Source of the DNA: UBA11855 sp964591705
GTDB lineage: Archaea > Thermoproteota > Bathyarchaeia > Bathyarchaeales > Bathycorpusculaceae
NCBI GenBank assembly: GCA_964591705.1
Contig: CAZQCX010000002.1
Location: 1 to 64,000 of the forward strand
Direction: 5' to 3'
DNA: 64,000 nt
Part shown: piece by piece, positions 36,391 to 44,860 of the stretch
Layout: every line of letters starts with the position of its first letter
Position numbering within the stretch: position 1 is the stretch's first letter
The notes under the pieces: generated by a model
Told to the model about the DNA's origin: nothing
The model's database searches: none
Seen by the model: only the letters and a program-made list of their open reading frames with translations
Translations under genes and position numbers: made by a program

Positions 36391-38349
36391 ATGTCAGAAT
36401 CAAACTTACCATTTAACGAAAAAATTTATCCACCAAGCCAAAAAACCTCAGCGGGAACAAAGCTGAAACAAGAATGGGAAAACTCAATTAAGAACCCACG
36501 CGAATTCTGGGCTGAAAAAGCCAAAGCAATCGACTGGTTTCAAACCTGGGAAAACGTCCTAGACGACACAAACCCACCATTCTACAAGTGGTTCAAAGGC
36601 GCCACGCTTAACATATGCCACAACACCTTGGATAGGCACGTGAAAACCGCAAGGAAAAACAAACTTGCCTACATCTGGGAGGGGGAAATGGGTGAAACCC
36701 GCACCTACAGCTACTATCAGCTCTACCGAGAAGTGAACCAGTTCGCCAAAACCCTCAAAGACCTTGGACTCAAAAAAGGCGATAGAATCGCAGTATACCT
36801 CCCAGTCATCCCAGAATTGCCAATCACGCTGCTCGCATCCGCACGCATAGGCGGAATCCACACAGTAATATTCTCAGGATTCAGCTCCGATGCACTATCA
36901 GACCGCATAAACGACTCAGGCGCTAGAATACTTGTGACCGCAGACGGTTCCTACAGAAGAGGCAAAACAGTAGCTATAAAAGACAACGCAGACCGCGCAC
37001 TGCAGAACTGCCCAACCATCGAAAAAGTCATTGTCGTCAAACGTACGGGACAACCCATCCAAATGAACCCAACACGTGACATCTGGTACAACGAAGCAAT
37101 AGCACAAGCAGGAACAAATGCGTATGTCGAACCGGAAAAGATGGCAGCGACAGACCCTCTCTTCATACTCTACACTTCAGGAACCACAGGAAAACCAAAA
37201 GGCGTCCAACACGGAACAGGCGGATACCTCGTATGGGCATACTGGACACTCAAATGGGCATTCAACCCAACCGAAGAAGACATCTACTGGTGCACGGCAG
37301 ACATAGGCTGGATCACCGGTCACACATACAACGTATATTCTCCATTGGCAGCTGGGCTAACAGCACTGCTCTTTGAAGGAACACCCGACTACCCCGCCCA
37401 AAACCGTTGGTGGGACATAATCGAACGCCACGGCGTAACCATACTCTACACAACCCCAACAGCAATACGCATGTTCATGAAATTCGGAGAACAATGGATA
37501 AACAAACACGACTTAAGCTCACTGCGCATACTCGGCACAGTAGGCGAACCCATCAACCCAGAAGCATGGAAATGGTACTACCGCGTCATCGGCAAAGAAC
37601 GCTTAGCCATAATCGACACATGGTGGCAAACAGAAACAGGCGGATACATGATCGCACCCCTCACCGGCATCGAACTCGTACCACTCAAACCAGGCTCAGC
37701 CACATACTCGCTGCCAAGCATAGACGCAGAAGTCTACGACGAAAAAGGACAACCAGCCCAACTAGGCAACAAAGGATTCCTCGTGGTAAAAACACCATGG
37801 CCAGGAATGCTGCAAACACTATGGAAGGACCCGGAACGATATAAGCAAACATACTTTGGAAGGTGGACAAACATATACTACACAGGCGACTACGCAATCA
37901 AGGATCCAGAGGGCTACTTCTGGCTGCTCGGCAGAGCTGACGAAGTCCTCAAAGTGGCAGGCCACCGAATCGGCACGGTAGAACTCGAAAGCGCCTTGGT
38001 CTCACACCAAGCTGTATCAGAAGCCGCAGTCATGGGCAAAGAAGACGCAGTCAAAGGCGAAGTACCTGTCGCATTCGTGGTCTTGCGAAACGGCTTCACG
38101 GCGACCGAAGAACTAAGAGCTGCCCTCATCAAGCACATAAGAACAACAATCGGACCAATCGCCACTCCCGACGCTATGGTAATCGTGAACAAGCTGCCAA
38201 AGACCCGCAGCGGAAAAATCATGCGCAGAATCCTCAAAGCAGTGCTCGTTGGCGCACCAATAGGCGATGTTTCAACACTTGAAGACGAAGCATCGGTAGA
38301 CGACATAAAAACAACCTACGAAGAAATGCGCAAACAGCTAGTCAAATAG
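36391..38349 (+). CDS. acs: Acetyl-CoA synthetase (AMP-forming)
   Basis: 652 residues, full length. It activates acetate with ATP and CoA through acetyl-AMP. Motifs are the P-loop-like YTSGTTGKPKG (261-271), DTWWQTETGG, YTGDYA and GRADEVLKVAGHRIG. PKTRSGKIMRR holds K609, the lysine that is acetylated to switch off this family. With Por it can feed or drain acetyl-CoA. It is followed by a T7 run. Confidence 0.95.
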   Translation: MSESNLPFNEKIYPPSQKTSAGTKLKQEWENSIKNPREFWAEKAKAIDWFQTWENVLDDTNPPFYKWFKGATLNICHNTLDRHVKTARKNKLAYIWEGEMGETRTYSYYQLYREVNQFAKTLKDLGLKKGDRIAVYLPVIPELPITLLASARIGGIHTVIFSGFSSDALSDRINDSGARILVTADGSYRRGKTVAIKDNADRALQNCPTIEKVIVVKRTGQPIQMNPTRDIWYNEAIAQAGTNAYVEPEKMAATDPLFILYTSGTTGKPKGVQHGTGGYLVWAYWTLKWAFNPTEEDIYWCTADIGWITGHTYNVYSPLAAGLTALLFEGTPDYPAQNRWWDIIERHGVTILYTTPTAIRMFMKFGEQWINKHDLSSLRILGTVGEPINPEAWKWYYRVIGKERLAIIDTWWQTETGGYMIAPLTGIELVPLKPGSATYSLPSIDAEVYDEKGQPAQLGNKGFLVVKTPWPGMLQTLWKDPERYKQTYFGRWTNIYYTGDYAIKDPEGYFWLLGRADEVLKVAGHRIGTVELESALVSHQAVSEAAVMGKEDAVKGEVPVAFVVLRNGFTATEELRAALIKHIRTTIGPIATPDAMVIVNKLPKTRSGKIMRRILKAVLVGAPIGDVSTLEDEASVDDIKTTYEEMRKQLVK

Positions 38350-38358
38350 AAACCAATC

Positions 38359-38371
38359 CTTTCTTTTTTTC
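38359..38371 (+). terminator. T-run terminator after acs
   Basis: CTTTCTTTTTTTC, starting 10 bases after the acs stop. Confidence 0.4.
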
Positions 38372-38486
38372 CTGAACCCTTCAATCTTCCCAATCAACAA
38401 AAAGACCGCCGCATTCCATATCATGCTAAAGGTTTTAGGCACGCTTCGCCAATTCTCTTCAGGCATTGGTAAATGGGCGAAGCCTC

Positions 38487-39188
38487 ATGAAGTTCGAGAC
38501 CACAGTCAAACAGATAATCCCGAGAACCCACAACGTGACGAGTTACAGGTTTCCCAGACCTGAAGGCTTGAAATACAAAGCGGGTCAGTTCCTTTTCATC
38601 ACAATAAAATCTGGCCAAAGGGACTTCAGCAAACATTTCAGTTTCTCAAGCAGCCCCACGGATAGGCAGCACGTAGAGTTCACAAAGAAATTCACAGAGA
38701 GCGAATTCTCCACGGCACTGAAACAACTGAAATTGGGTGACTGGGCTAGGATAGATGCCCCGTACGGAAGATTCACTTTCGAGGGTGAACACCCAAAGAT
38801 TGGCATGCTGGCTGGAGGCATCGGCATTACCCCCCTTGTGAGTATTTGCAAATACTGCACCGACACACACTCGAAAACGAGAATAATGCTACTTTATGGA
38901 TGCCGCACCGAAAACGACATCGCCTTCAAACAAGAACTCCAACACATGCAATCACAAAACCGCAACCTTAGAGTGCTATTTATCCTCAGCGAGCCAGATA
39001 CTAACTGGGGAGGGCACACAGGCGTGATAACTGCGGGCATGTTAAAGCAAGAAATTCCTGACTACAAAGAAACAGTATTTTACACATGCGGTCCGCCCCC
39101 GATGGTTGAGGTTATGGAAAAAATAGTAGAGAGCCTCGGCTTGTCCAAGACACAATTGAAAAGGGAATACTTCTCAGGCTACACGTAA
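38487..39188 (+). CDS. Ferredoxin-NADP reductase-like flavoprotein
   Basis: About 233 residues. FAD domain: KYKAGQFLFITI and FSKHFSFSSSPT, the RxxS-type motif region changed to HFSFSS. NAD(P) domain: IGMLAGGIGITPLVSICKY and FYTCGPPPMVEVM. No Fe-S or other domain is attached. It can exchange electrons between NAD(P)H and a ferredoxin or another partner. The ATG at 38487 is preferred over a TTG at 38466. Confidence 0.83.
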   Translation: MKFETTVKQIIPRTHNVTSYRFPRPEGLKYKAGQFLFITIKSGQRDFSKHFSFSSSPTDRQHVEFTKKFTESEFSTALKQLKLGDWARIDAPYGRFTFEGEHPKIGMLAGGIGITPLVSICKYCTDTHSKTRIMLLYGCRTENDIAFKQELQHMQSQNRNLRVLFILSEPDTNWGGHTGVITAGMLKQEIPDYKETVFYTCGPPPMVEVMEKIVESLGLSKTQLKREYFSGYT

Positions 39189-39203
39189 GTGGAAAAACAA
39201 ACA

Positions 39204-40487
39204 CTATGGGTAGAAACGCCTCGTCGTTCTCGGAAACGGAATCGAATCAATAATATTCTCCAGATCCAACATCCATGTTAGTAGACGCTCGACGCCCATC
39301 CCAAAGCCCACATGAGGAACCGTCCCATACCGCCGCAAGTCCAAGTACCAATCATAATCTTTCTCATTCATGCCCATTTCCCTAATTCGACTGATAAGCA
39401 CTTCCTTGTCGTCCTCTCTCGCCCCACCGGTTGAGATCTCACCGATCCTAGGAACAAGCATGTCCGCTGACATGGCCACCTCAGGTCTATCCCGATATGT
39501 CTTGCAGTAGAAAGCCTTGATAGCCGTCGGGTAATCATAAACAAAGAAAGGATGTCCAACGTCCTCAGCCAAAGCTTTCTCATCTTCATACCCTAAATCG
39601 TCACCCCACCGCAGCTTTGAGCCTCTAGCATTTAGCCTCTCAATCGCCTCTGTGTAAGTCAACCTTGGAAAAGGAATAGCGACTGAAGCGATTTTCTCTA
39701 TGTTCACGCCTAACTCTTCCAATTCGCTCCTGCATTCTTCAACCGTCCGCCTGCAAATATGGGTCATCAACCCTTCTTCGAAGCACATGAGATCATTCAT
39801 GTCAGCGTAGGGCCACTCACCCTCCATGTGCCAATACTCAGTCAAATGCCTGATCGTGCGACTCTTCTCAGCCCTGAAAGAAGGCGCAATACAGAAGACT
39901 CGCTCAAGCGAATAGATCAAAATCTCAAGGTAAAGCTGAGAACTCTGGGTCAAATACAGATTCTGATCAAAATATTTGAGTCCGAAGAGTGTCGAGCCAC
40001 CCTCAACTGCTGCACTGATGAACATTGGTGGAGAAACCTCAGTGAAGCCCTGACTTTCAAAATATTCGCGGGCAAAAGCCATGACGGAAGAACGAACTTT
40101 CATCACCAAATTCATGCGCCGGCTACGCAACCATAAATGCCGAACGTCGCGGAGGAAATCTTCGCTCTTGTCTTTGGATATGGGAAAGATCTCTGCCAAA
40201 CCGACAATGCATAACTGATCAGCGGATATTTCGTGCCCTCCTGGAGCGCGCTTGTCAGGCTTAGCTACACCCTCAAGAACCAATGAAGACTCGATTGTCA
40301 CGCGTTCTGCCTCGTTCCATGCTGAGCAACCTTTCTTGATCGTGCACTGTATGAAGCCCGTGGAGTCGCGAACAACGAGGAAAACCATCTCTTTTCCCTC
40401 TCGCTTTCGGTAAACCCAGCCTCTCACCGAGACTCTCTGGTTTTCGTGCTTACCATTCAAGATTTCGCGAATCTTCACTAAACGCAT
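39204..40487 (-). CDS. asnS: Asparaginyl-tRNA synthetase
   Basis: 427 residues. It has an N-terminal OB-fold anticodon domain (RVSVRGWVYRKREGK) and a class II core with motif 2 (FRAEKSRTIRHLTEYWHMEGE) and motif 3 (GFGMGVERLLTWML). The EYWHMEGEW stretch and the length fit AsnRS rather than AspRS. AspRS of the archaeal type cannot be fully excluded without an alignment. It could charge the tRNA-Asn at 1917. Confidence 0.87.
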   Translation of the reverse strand: MRLVKIREILNGKHENQRVSVRGWVYRKREGKEMVFLVVRDSTGFIQCTIKKGCSAWNEAERVTIESSLVLEGVAKPDKRAPGGHEISADQLCIVGLAEIFPISKDKSEDFLRDVRHLWLRSRRMNLVMKVRSSVMAFAREYFESQGFTEVSPPMFISAAVEGGSTLFGLKYFDQNLYLTQSSQLYLEILIYSLERVFCIAPSFRAEKSRTIRHLTEYWHMEGEWPYADMNDLMCFEEGLMTHICRRTVEECRSELEELGVNIEKIASVAIPFPRLTYTEAIERLNARGSKLRWGDDLGYEDEKALAEDVGHPFFVYDYPTAIKAFYCKTYRDRPEVAMSADMLVPRIGEISTGGAREDDKEVLISRIREMGMNEKDYDWYLDLRRYGTVPHVGFGMGVERLLTWMLDLENIIDSIPFPRTTRRFYP

Positions 40488-40617
40488 TTAGCATCAACCG
40501 GTTTGGACTGATTACAGCTTTGAAAGCTAAATGCCTATCGATATTAAACTTCCTAACTGCTGTGCTAACGCGCTTCAGGGCAACACACCGCGCCTCGCCG
40601 GGCCTGAAGCGAAGTGG

Positions 40618-41877
40618 CTAAACTTCCCTGACAGCAGGCTCAGAAATCTTGAACAGAACGAACAGAGCCAGAGGCACAGCGGCAATAGCAAGCAGCAGGA
40701 AAGGCAGCTGAGGGGACACGTACGCGTATAAGAAACCAATCAACAAGTACAGAAGCGCCTGAGCGATATACATGAAGAATTGGATAAACCCAACCGCCTT
40801 GCCCCTCAACTCACGTGGAACCAAGTCGCCAAGAATAACCTGCGAGCTATTCACAGCAAGCATATGCCCCACACCGAAGAGGGCGAAGGCAATGAGAAGC
40901 AAATTAAAATCCGCGACCACAAAAAGCAACATTGCAGGAGCATGGAGCAAATAACCGAGAACGAGAAAACGTTTTCGCCCAACAGAATCCATCCTCAAAC
41001 CGGCGAGAACCACAGGCAAGGCTATCACGACATACATGAAAGCCATGACAACCGCCCATTGAGCCTCGGTGACCTTCAAGACTTGGGTGGCAAACAGGAC
41101 AAAATACAAATGGCAACCCATAACCAGACCGTTCAGTGCCGTTGAAGCAGTAAACAGGTAAAATGCTGACCGCGGAACCTGCCCCCAGACACGCCAACTC
41201 TCCCGAGCACAATTCCTATAGTTGCGAAACGCATCCAACACTTTCGGACGCGTAGGTTCACCATTTGGAAGTGTCTCCCTAAGACGCATCCGCATGAAGG
41301 CGCTAGCGAGAAAAGCAGCCAAAACAATAGAATACGCCAAACGCATGCCGAAAACAGATTCTGGCGAAACAAAACGGCCATCAGACAAAATCAACGCAGC
41401 AGCAATGAGAGGTGCTGGAAGAGACACGAGACTTACAACAACTGCTTGAAAATTAAGCCCAGTAGCTCTCTTGTTCGGTGGCAAAGAGTCAAGCATCATC
41501 GCCATCAAAGCGGGCTGATAAACCAAGCAGAGATTCTGCACTATCATCCCCAAAGCAACAAAATGCCACGACTGCGCCAGAACAAAGAAGAGATAAGACA
41601 ATGCAGTCCCGAAAGACATCATCACTATCAAACCCCTTCGACCATTCGTGTCTGCAAGATAGCCGCCCGGGATCTGAACGAACGCAATGGCAAGCGAACC
41701 CGAAAACAGAATAACCGACAGCAAAAAAGGCGTAGCCCCCAATTCCAAGTAATACAGGCTCGAATAAGTCTCAGGTATAGGCTGCGTCGAATACATTAGA
41801 AGCCAAGTGAGAACCAAAAGTAAGAAATTACCCTTCAGAAAGGCGGATTGACCGCGGAATACCTCGGGGAGCCGCAT
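40618..41877 (-). CDS. MFS family transporter
   Basis: 419 residues with about 12 TM helices. The loop 2-3 motif is PGGYLADTNGRRGLIVMMSF, and a repeat of it in the second half is AGLRMDSVGRKRFLVLGY. Substrate unknown. It is preceded by a strong TATA box and is probably leaderless. Confidence 0.85.
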   Translation of the reverse strand: MRLPEVFRGQSAFLKGNFLLLVLTWLLMYSTQPIPETYSSLYYLELGATPFLLSVILFSGSLAIAFVQIPGGYLADTNGRRGLIVMMSFGTALSYLFFVLAQSWHFVALGMIVQNLCLVYQPALMAMMLDSLPPNKRATGLNFQAVVVSLVSLPAPLIAAALILSDGRFVSPESVFGMRLAYSIVLAAFLASAFMRMRLRETLPNGEPTRPKVLDAFRNYRNCARESWRVWGQVPRSAFYLFTASTALNGLVMGCHLYFVLFATQVLKVTEAQWAVVMAFMYVVIALPVVLAGLRMDSVGRKRFLVLGYLLHAPAMLLFVVADFNLLLIAFALFGVGHMLAVNSSQVILGDLVPRELRGKAVGFIQFFMYIAQALLYLLIGFLYAYVSPQLPFLLLAIAAVPLALFVLFKISEPAVREV

Positions 41878-41900
41878 TGTTCAAGCAAGTCAGTAGTGCA

Positions 41901-41911
41901 GTTATATAAAG
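41901..41911 (-). promoter_or_regulatory. TATA box of the MFS gene
   Basis: CTTTATATAAC on the minus strand, about 28 bases before the ATG at 41877. This predicts a leaderless mRNA. Confidence 0.55.
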
Positions 41912-42005
41912 GGAGAGCAAGATCAAGCTGCTTCCGACGTTAGCAAGAAGAATTGATCCCGCAAGTCTTAAACCGCACCGCAAATGCTTACTACCTGACC
42001 AACCA

Positions 42006-43376
42006 ATGACAGTTCACACCGAAAACAGGTCCAAGTTGAGAGCGCTGAAGTTTTCGGCTTTCGCGATAGCGAGCGTGGTCCTTGTCGAGGTCACTCTGGG
42101 CTCAGTTGTCAACAGCCTCGCAATAATAAGCGATGGACTTCATGCCTTACTTGACCTCACGACTACAGTTATGCTTTTTCTCGCAGCGAAAGCAGCCCTC
42201 AAACCGCCCGACGAAGAACACTTGTACGGACACGAAAAATTCGAAGCCATAGGGGGACTCGCTGGAGGAATAATTCTCCTAGGAGTCGCAGCGATAATTC
42301 TCTATGAAGCGATTACGAAATTCGTCCAAGGAGCAGGAGTCAATCAAAGCTTGAGTCTCGCAGGTTTCGCTGCCATAGGCTTCACCTTTTGCATCGACAT
42401 CTTCAGACTCGCCATTTTCAGGAGCGCAAGAGGCGATTCCTCAACCATCAAAGTGGGATTGTATCATGCACTAGCTGATCTTAGCTCAACCGTGATAGCC
42501 TTTGTAGGCTTCGGACTGGCCGTTTTGGTTGGCATAAACTGGGGCGACTCGGTAGCATCCTTTGCTCTGAGCGTTTTGTTAAGCTACCTCAGCGTAGGGC
42601 TTATCAGAAACTGCATCAGGGAACTCAGCGACAGCGCTTCCAAAGAGACCGTAATGAAGACCCAACGAGAGATCAGCAGGGAAACTGGAGTTGCCAAGAT
42701 CGAGAACCTGCGCGCCAGAAAAGTCGGGACGAAATACTTCATCGAAACCTCCGTTCAAGTTAAAGAGGGCATGAGCCTGGACCAAGCGCATTATTTAGCA
42801 TCGAAGATAGAGGCTAATCTCGCAAGAGCCTTTGGGAACGTTGACGCAACCATACACATCGAACCCAGTAGAAAAGGAGCCCCGATGGAGCAGCTCGTTG
42901 AGAAACTTGCTGAAGTGGAAGGAGTTCGAGAAGTGCATGATATAGCAACAGTGTACGCTAGTGGCAAGCTGTACATCACCCTGCATGCAATAGTTGATCC
43001 GGCACTCTCGGTTGTTGAGGCACACAACATCGCAGAAGAAATTGAAGAACGTGTCCACTACGGGATAAAACAGCTTGAGCATGTCATGGTGCATGTGGAG
43101 CCCTATGATGGCGGAGTCAAATCGATCGAGATAAACGAGGATGACCTCAACAGCATGATTACCAAAGCCACAGATGGATTATCACAAAAACTGCGGGTCA
43201 CGAAAATACTAACCTACATCGCTGCTGGGAAACGCTACATCAACCTGACTTGTTGCTTTACCAAGAAAACCACGATCGCTGAAGCGCATAAACTCGCCTC
43301 TGGCATAGAAAAGGAGATCAAAGAAAGATACGCTGACACCACAATAACCATTCATATGGAACCCTTGGTTATGTGA
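42006..43376 (+). CDS. Cation diffusion facilitator with three C-terminal dimerisation domains
   Basis: 456 residues. Six TM helices occupy about 1-200. The metal site residues are H46 and D50 (DGLHALLD, TM2) and H154 and D158 (HALAD, TM5), the pattern of zinc-type exporters. The cytoplasmic part has three copies of the ferredoxin-like dimerisation domain, at about 208-288, 292-374 and 383-456. They end in ATIHIEPS, VMVHVEPY and ITIHMEPL. Most family members have one copy. It probably exports Zn or Mn. Confidence 0.88.
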   Translation: MTVHTENRSKLRALKFSAFAIASVVLVEVTLGSVVNSLAIISDGLHALLDLTTTVMLFLAAKAALKPPDEEHLYGHEKFEAIGGLAGGIILLGVAAIILYEAITKFVQGAGVNQSLSLAGFAAIGFTFCIDIFRLAIFRSARGDSSTIKVGLYHALADLSSTVIAFVGFGLAVLVGINWGDSVASFALSVLLSYLSVGLIRNCIRELSDSASKETVMKTQREISRETGVAKIENLRARKVGTKYFIETSVQVKEGMSLDQAHYLASKIEANLARAFGNVDATIHIEPSRKGAPMEQLVEKLAEVEGVREVHDIATVYASGKLYITLHAIVDPALSVVEAHNIAEEIEERVHYGIKQLEHVMVHVEPYDGGVKSIEINEDDLNSMITKATDGLSQKLRVTKILTYIAAGKRYINLTCCFTKKTTIAEAHKLASGIEKEIKERYADTTITIHMEPLVM

Positions 43377-43436
43377 AGAGATAGTTACCAGCAACCTTTT
43401 GCTTCAAGTCGCAAGCAATTTCAGAACAATGCTTAG

Positions 43437-44060
43437 CTATTCAGCTTCTTCAGATGGCTCCAACGGCAGTTTTACCTGTTTCTCAACGTTCAGCAGCATA
43501 TCGGTCAAGGCTTTCTGATCAACCTCTGCCCTAGTTCTCCAATCCAAGTACAGCTGCTGATTATCATCTTGGGACAAGTAACCATACCGTATGTACCTGT
43601 CAATGTTCAGCCCAACCTTCCAGCCTGGAATCTTCTCGCCCAGAAGGTCCTCCACATCCTTTCTCGGCGCTTGCCCCTTTTTGCTGATGATGTAGGAAAT
43701 CGCTATGGCCAAGCCTGCCAAATCGTCTATGCGCCACCCAATCATTTTAGACTCCTTCGGAGTCAAGTCACCACGCAACGTCACGTAGAACCTTGCTTTG
43801 TCAAGCGCCTCAAGAGAAGGTTTCTCCACAGGCGGTTTCTCTTCTTCAAAGACAATCCTGACCTGCATGTCCAGCGACCTCAAGTATTCATTCAAGACGT
43901 CCAGCACTTTCGGATAATCTGCGCCCAGCGACTTGTGTAGCTCCCAACCTTTCACGCCTGGTCTCTGATGACGCTTGTAGAAAAGCAGGTGTGTTGCACG
44001 CTTGATCTTGGCTGCATAGACGCCTTTCCGTTTGCTCAATTCAGTTCTCCTCTCTTCCAC
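43437..44060 (-). CDS. Tandem winged-helix, KITE-like subunit of an SMC complex
   Basis: 207 residues. Two winged-helix-like units are visible: residues about 15-70 (KRATHLLFYKRHQRPGVKGWELHKSL) and about 105-172 (IAISYIISKKGQAPRKDVEDLLGEKIPGWKVGLNIDRYI). They are joined by a charged linker. Tandem winged helices next to SMC and kleisin genes are the hallmark of KITE proteins (ScpB, MukE, Nse1/Nse3). It overlaps the kleisin-like gene by 25 bases. The assignment rests on pattern and context, not on clear sequence identity. Confidence 0.55.
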   Translation of the reverse strand: MEERRTELSKRKGVYAAKIKRATHLLFYKRHQRPGVKGWELHKSLGADYPKVLDVLNEYLRSLDMQVRIVFEEEKPPVEKPSLEALDKARFYVTLRGDLTPKESKMIGWRIDDLAGLAIAISYIISKKGQAPRKDVEDLLGEKIPGWKVGLNIDRYIRYGYLSQDDNQQLYLDWRTRAEVDQKALTDMLLNVEKQVKLPLEPSEEAE

Positions 44061-44860
44061 TTTTGCCAGCTTTCATACGACACTGATATGGGGATGGATA
44101 CCGACTGCTGAGTGGCGATTTTGGCAAGAGGCTTCAGGAAGGGTTTGATGTAAGTCGTCTCTTCCAGTGGATGAATCTCCAATGTCGCGTAACCATAGGT
44201 TATCAGAAAACTTGCGAGGAAAGCCCGCTGCACCGTTTCTTCGTAGGTTTCAGCGCCTATGAAGTTCCAGTACATCATCTTGCCATCATGTCCCTTTGCG
44301 GCAACCGTTTCTCTCAGCTCTGTCCAAATACTCTTAAGCTCTTCAGAGAAGGCTCTGTTGCTCAGGATGCGTTGCATAATTAACTCGTCTCTTGTTGTTT
44401 TTCCAGCATCTACTTCCACCGCGCTCGCCTCTTTCCACCTCTCTCTAAGAGGAACCAGAGTTTCCCAATACTGCAGAGCTTCCCGCAGGCTGTGAACGCT
44501 GATCTGCTCCATCTCGACTATAGGGTGCCAAGCCTTGAGAAAAACGCCTAAAAGGTTTTCTTTGGGTGTCTGTGTGATCTTTTCTTCGAGCAGAAACGGG
44601 TCAGTGTAAAGCGACGTGGAACGATGCTTCACCCACTCGCTCTGAAGCTTGACAACCGAAGCCAGATGATGGATGGTTTCAGCATCAAGGTTCAAATCTT
44701 CAGGCTTCTCCCAATGTGGAAAATACTCCTTAACGACCTTTATGATGCCGTCAACTTCCAGCAAGAATGGGTCCACAGCGTGCGCCTCAATCGCTAGGCA
44801 CATCTCTATCACTTGTTGAAGCTTTTCCCTACCTAGTTTAGCGTCTTTAGCGGTCTGCAC
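44036..44860 (-). CDS. Kleisin-like subunit of an SMC complex
   Basis: 274 residues, mostly helical. The N-terminal region (PFLLEVDGIIKVVKEYF, then LNLDAETIHHLASVVKLQSEWVK) recalls the ScpA-type segment that binds the SMC neck. The C-terminal part (TVQRAFLASFLITYGYATLEI) could be the winged helix that caps the other SMC head. It overlaps smc by 1 base and the KITE-like gene by 25. The kleisin role is inferred mainly from order and fold pattern. Confidence 0.5.
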   Translation of the reverse strand: MQTAKDAKLGREKLQQVIEMCLAIEAHAVDPFLLEVDGIIKVVKEYFPHWEKPEDLNLDAETIHHLASVVKLQSEWVKHRSTSLYTDPFLLEEKITQTPKENLLGVFLKAWHPIVEMEQISVHSLREALQYWETLVPLRERWKEASAVEVDAGKTTRDELIMQRILSNRAFSEELKSIWTELRETVAAKGHDGKMMYWNFIGAETYEETVQRAFLASFLITYGYATLEIHPLEETTYIKPFLKPLAKIATQQSVSIPISVSYESWQKWKRGELN

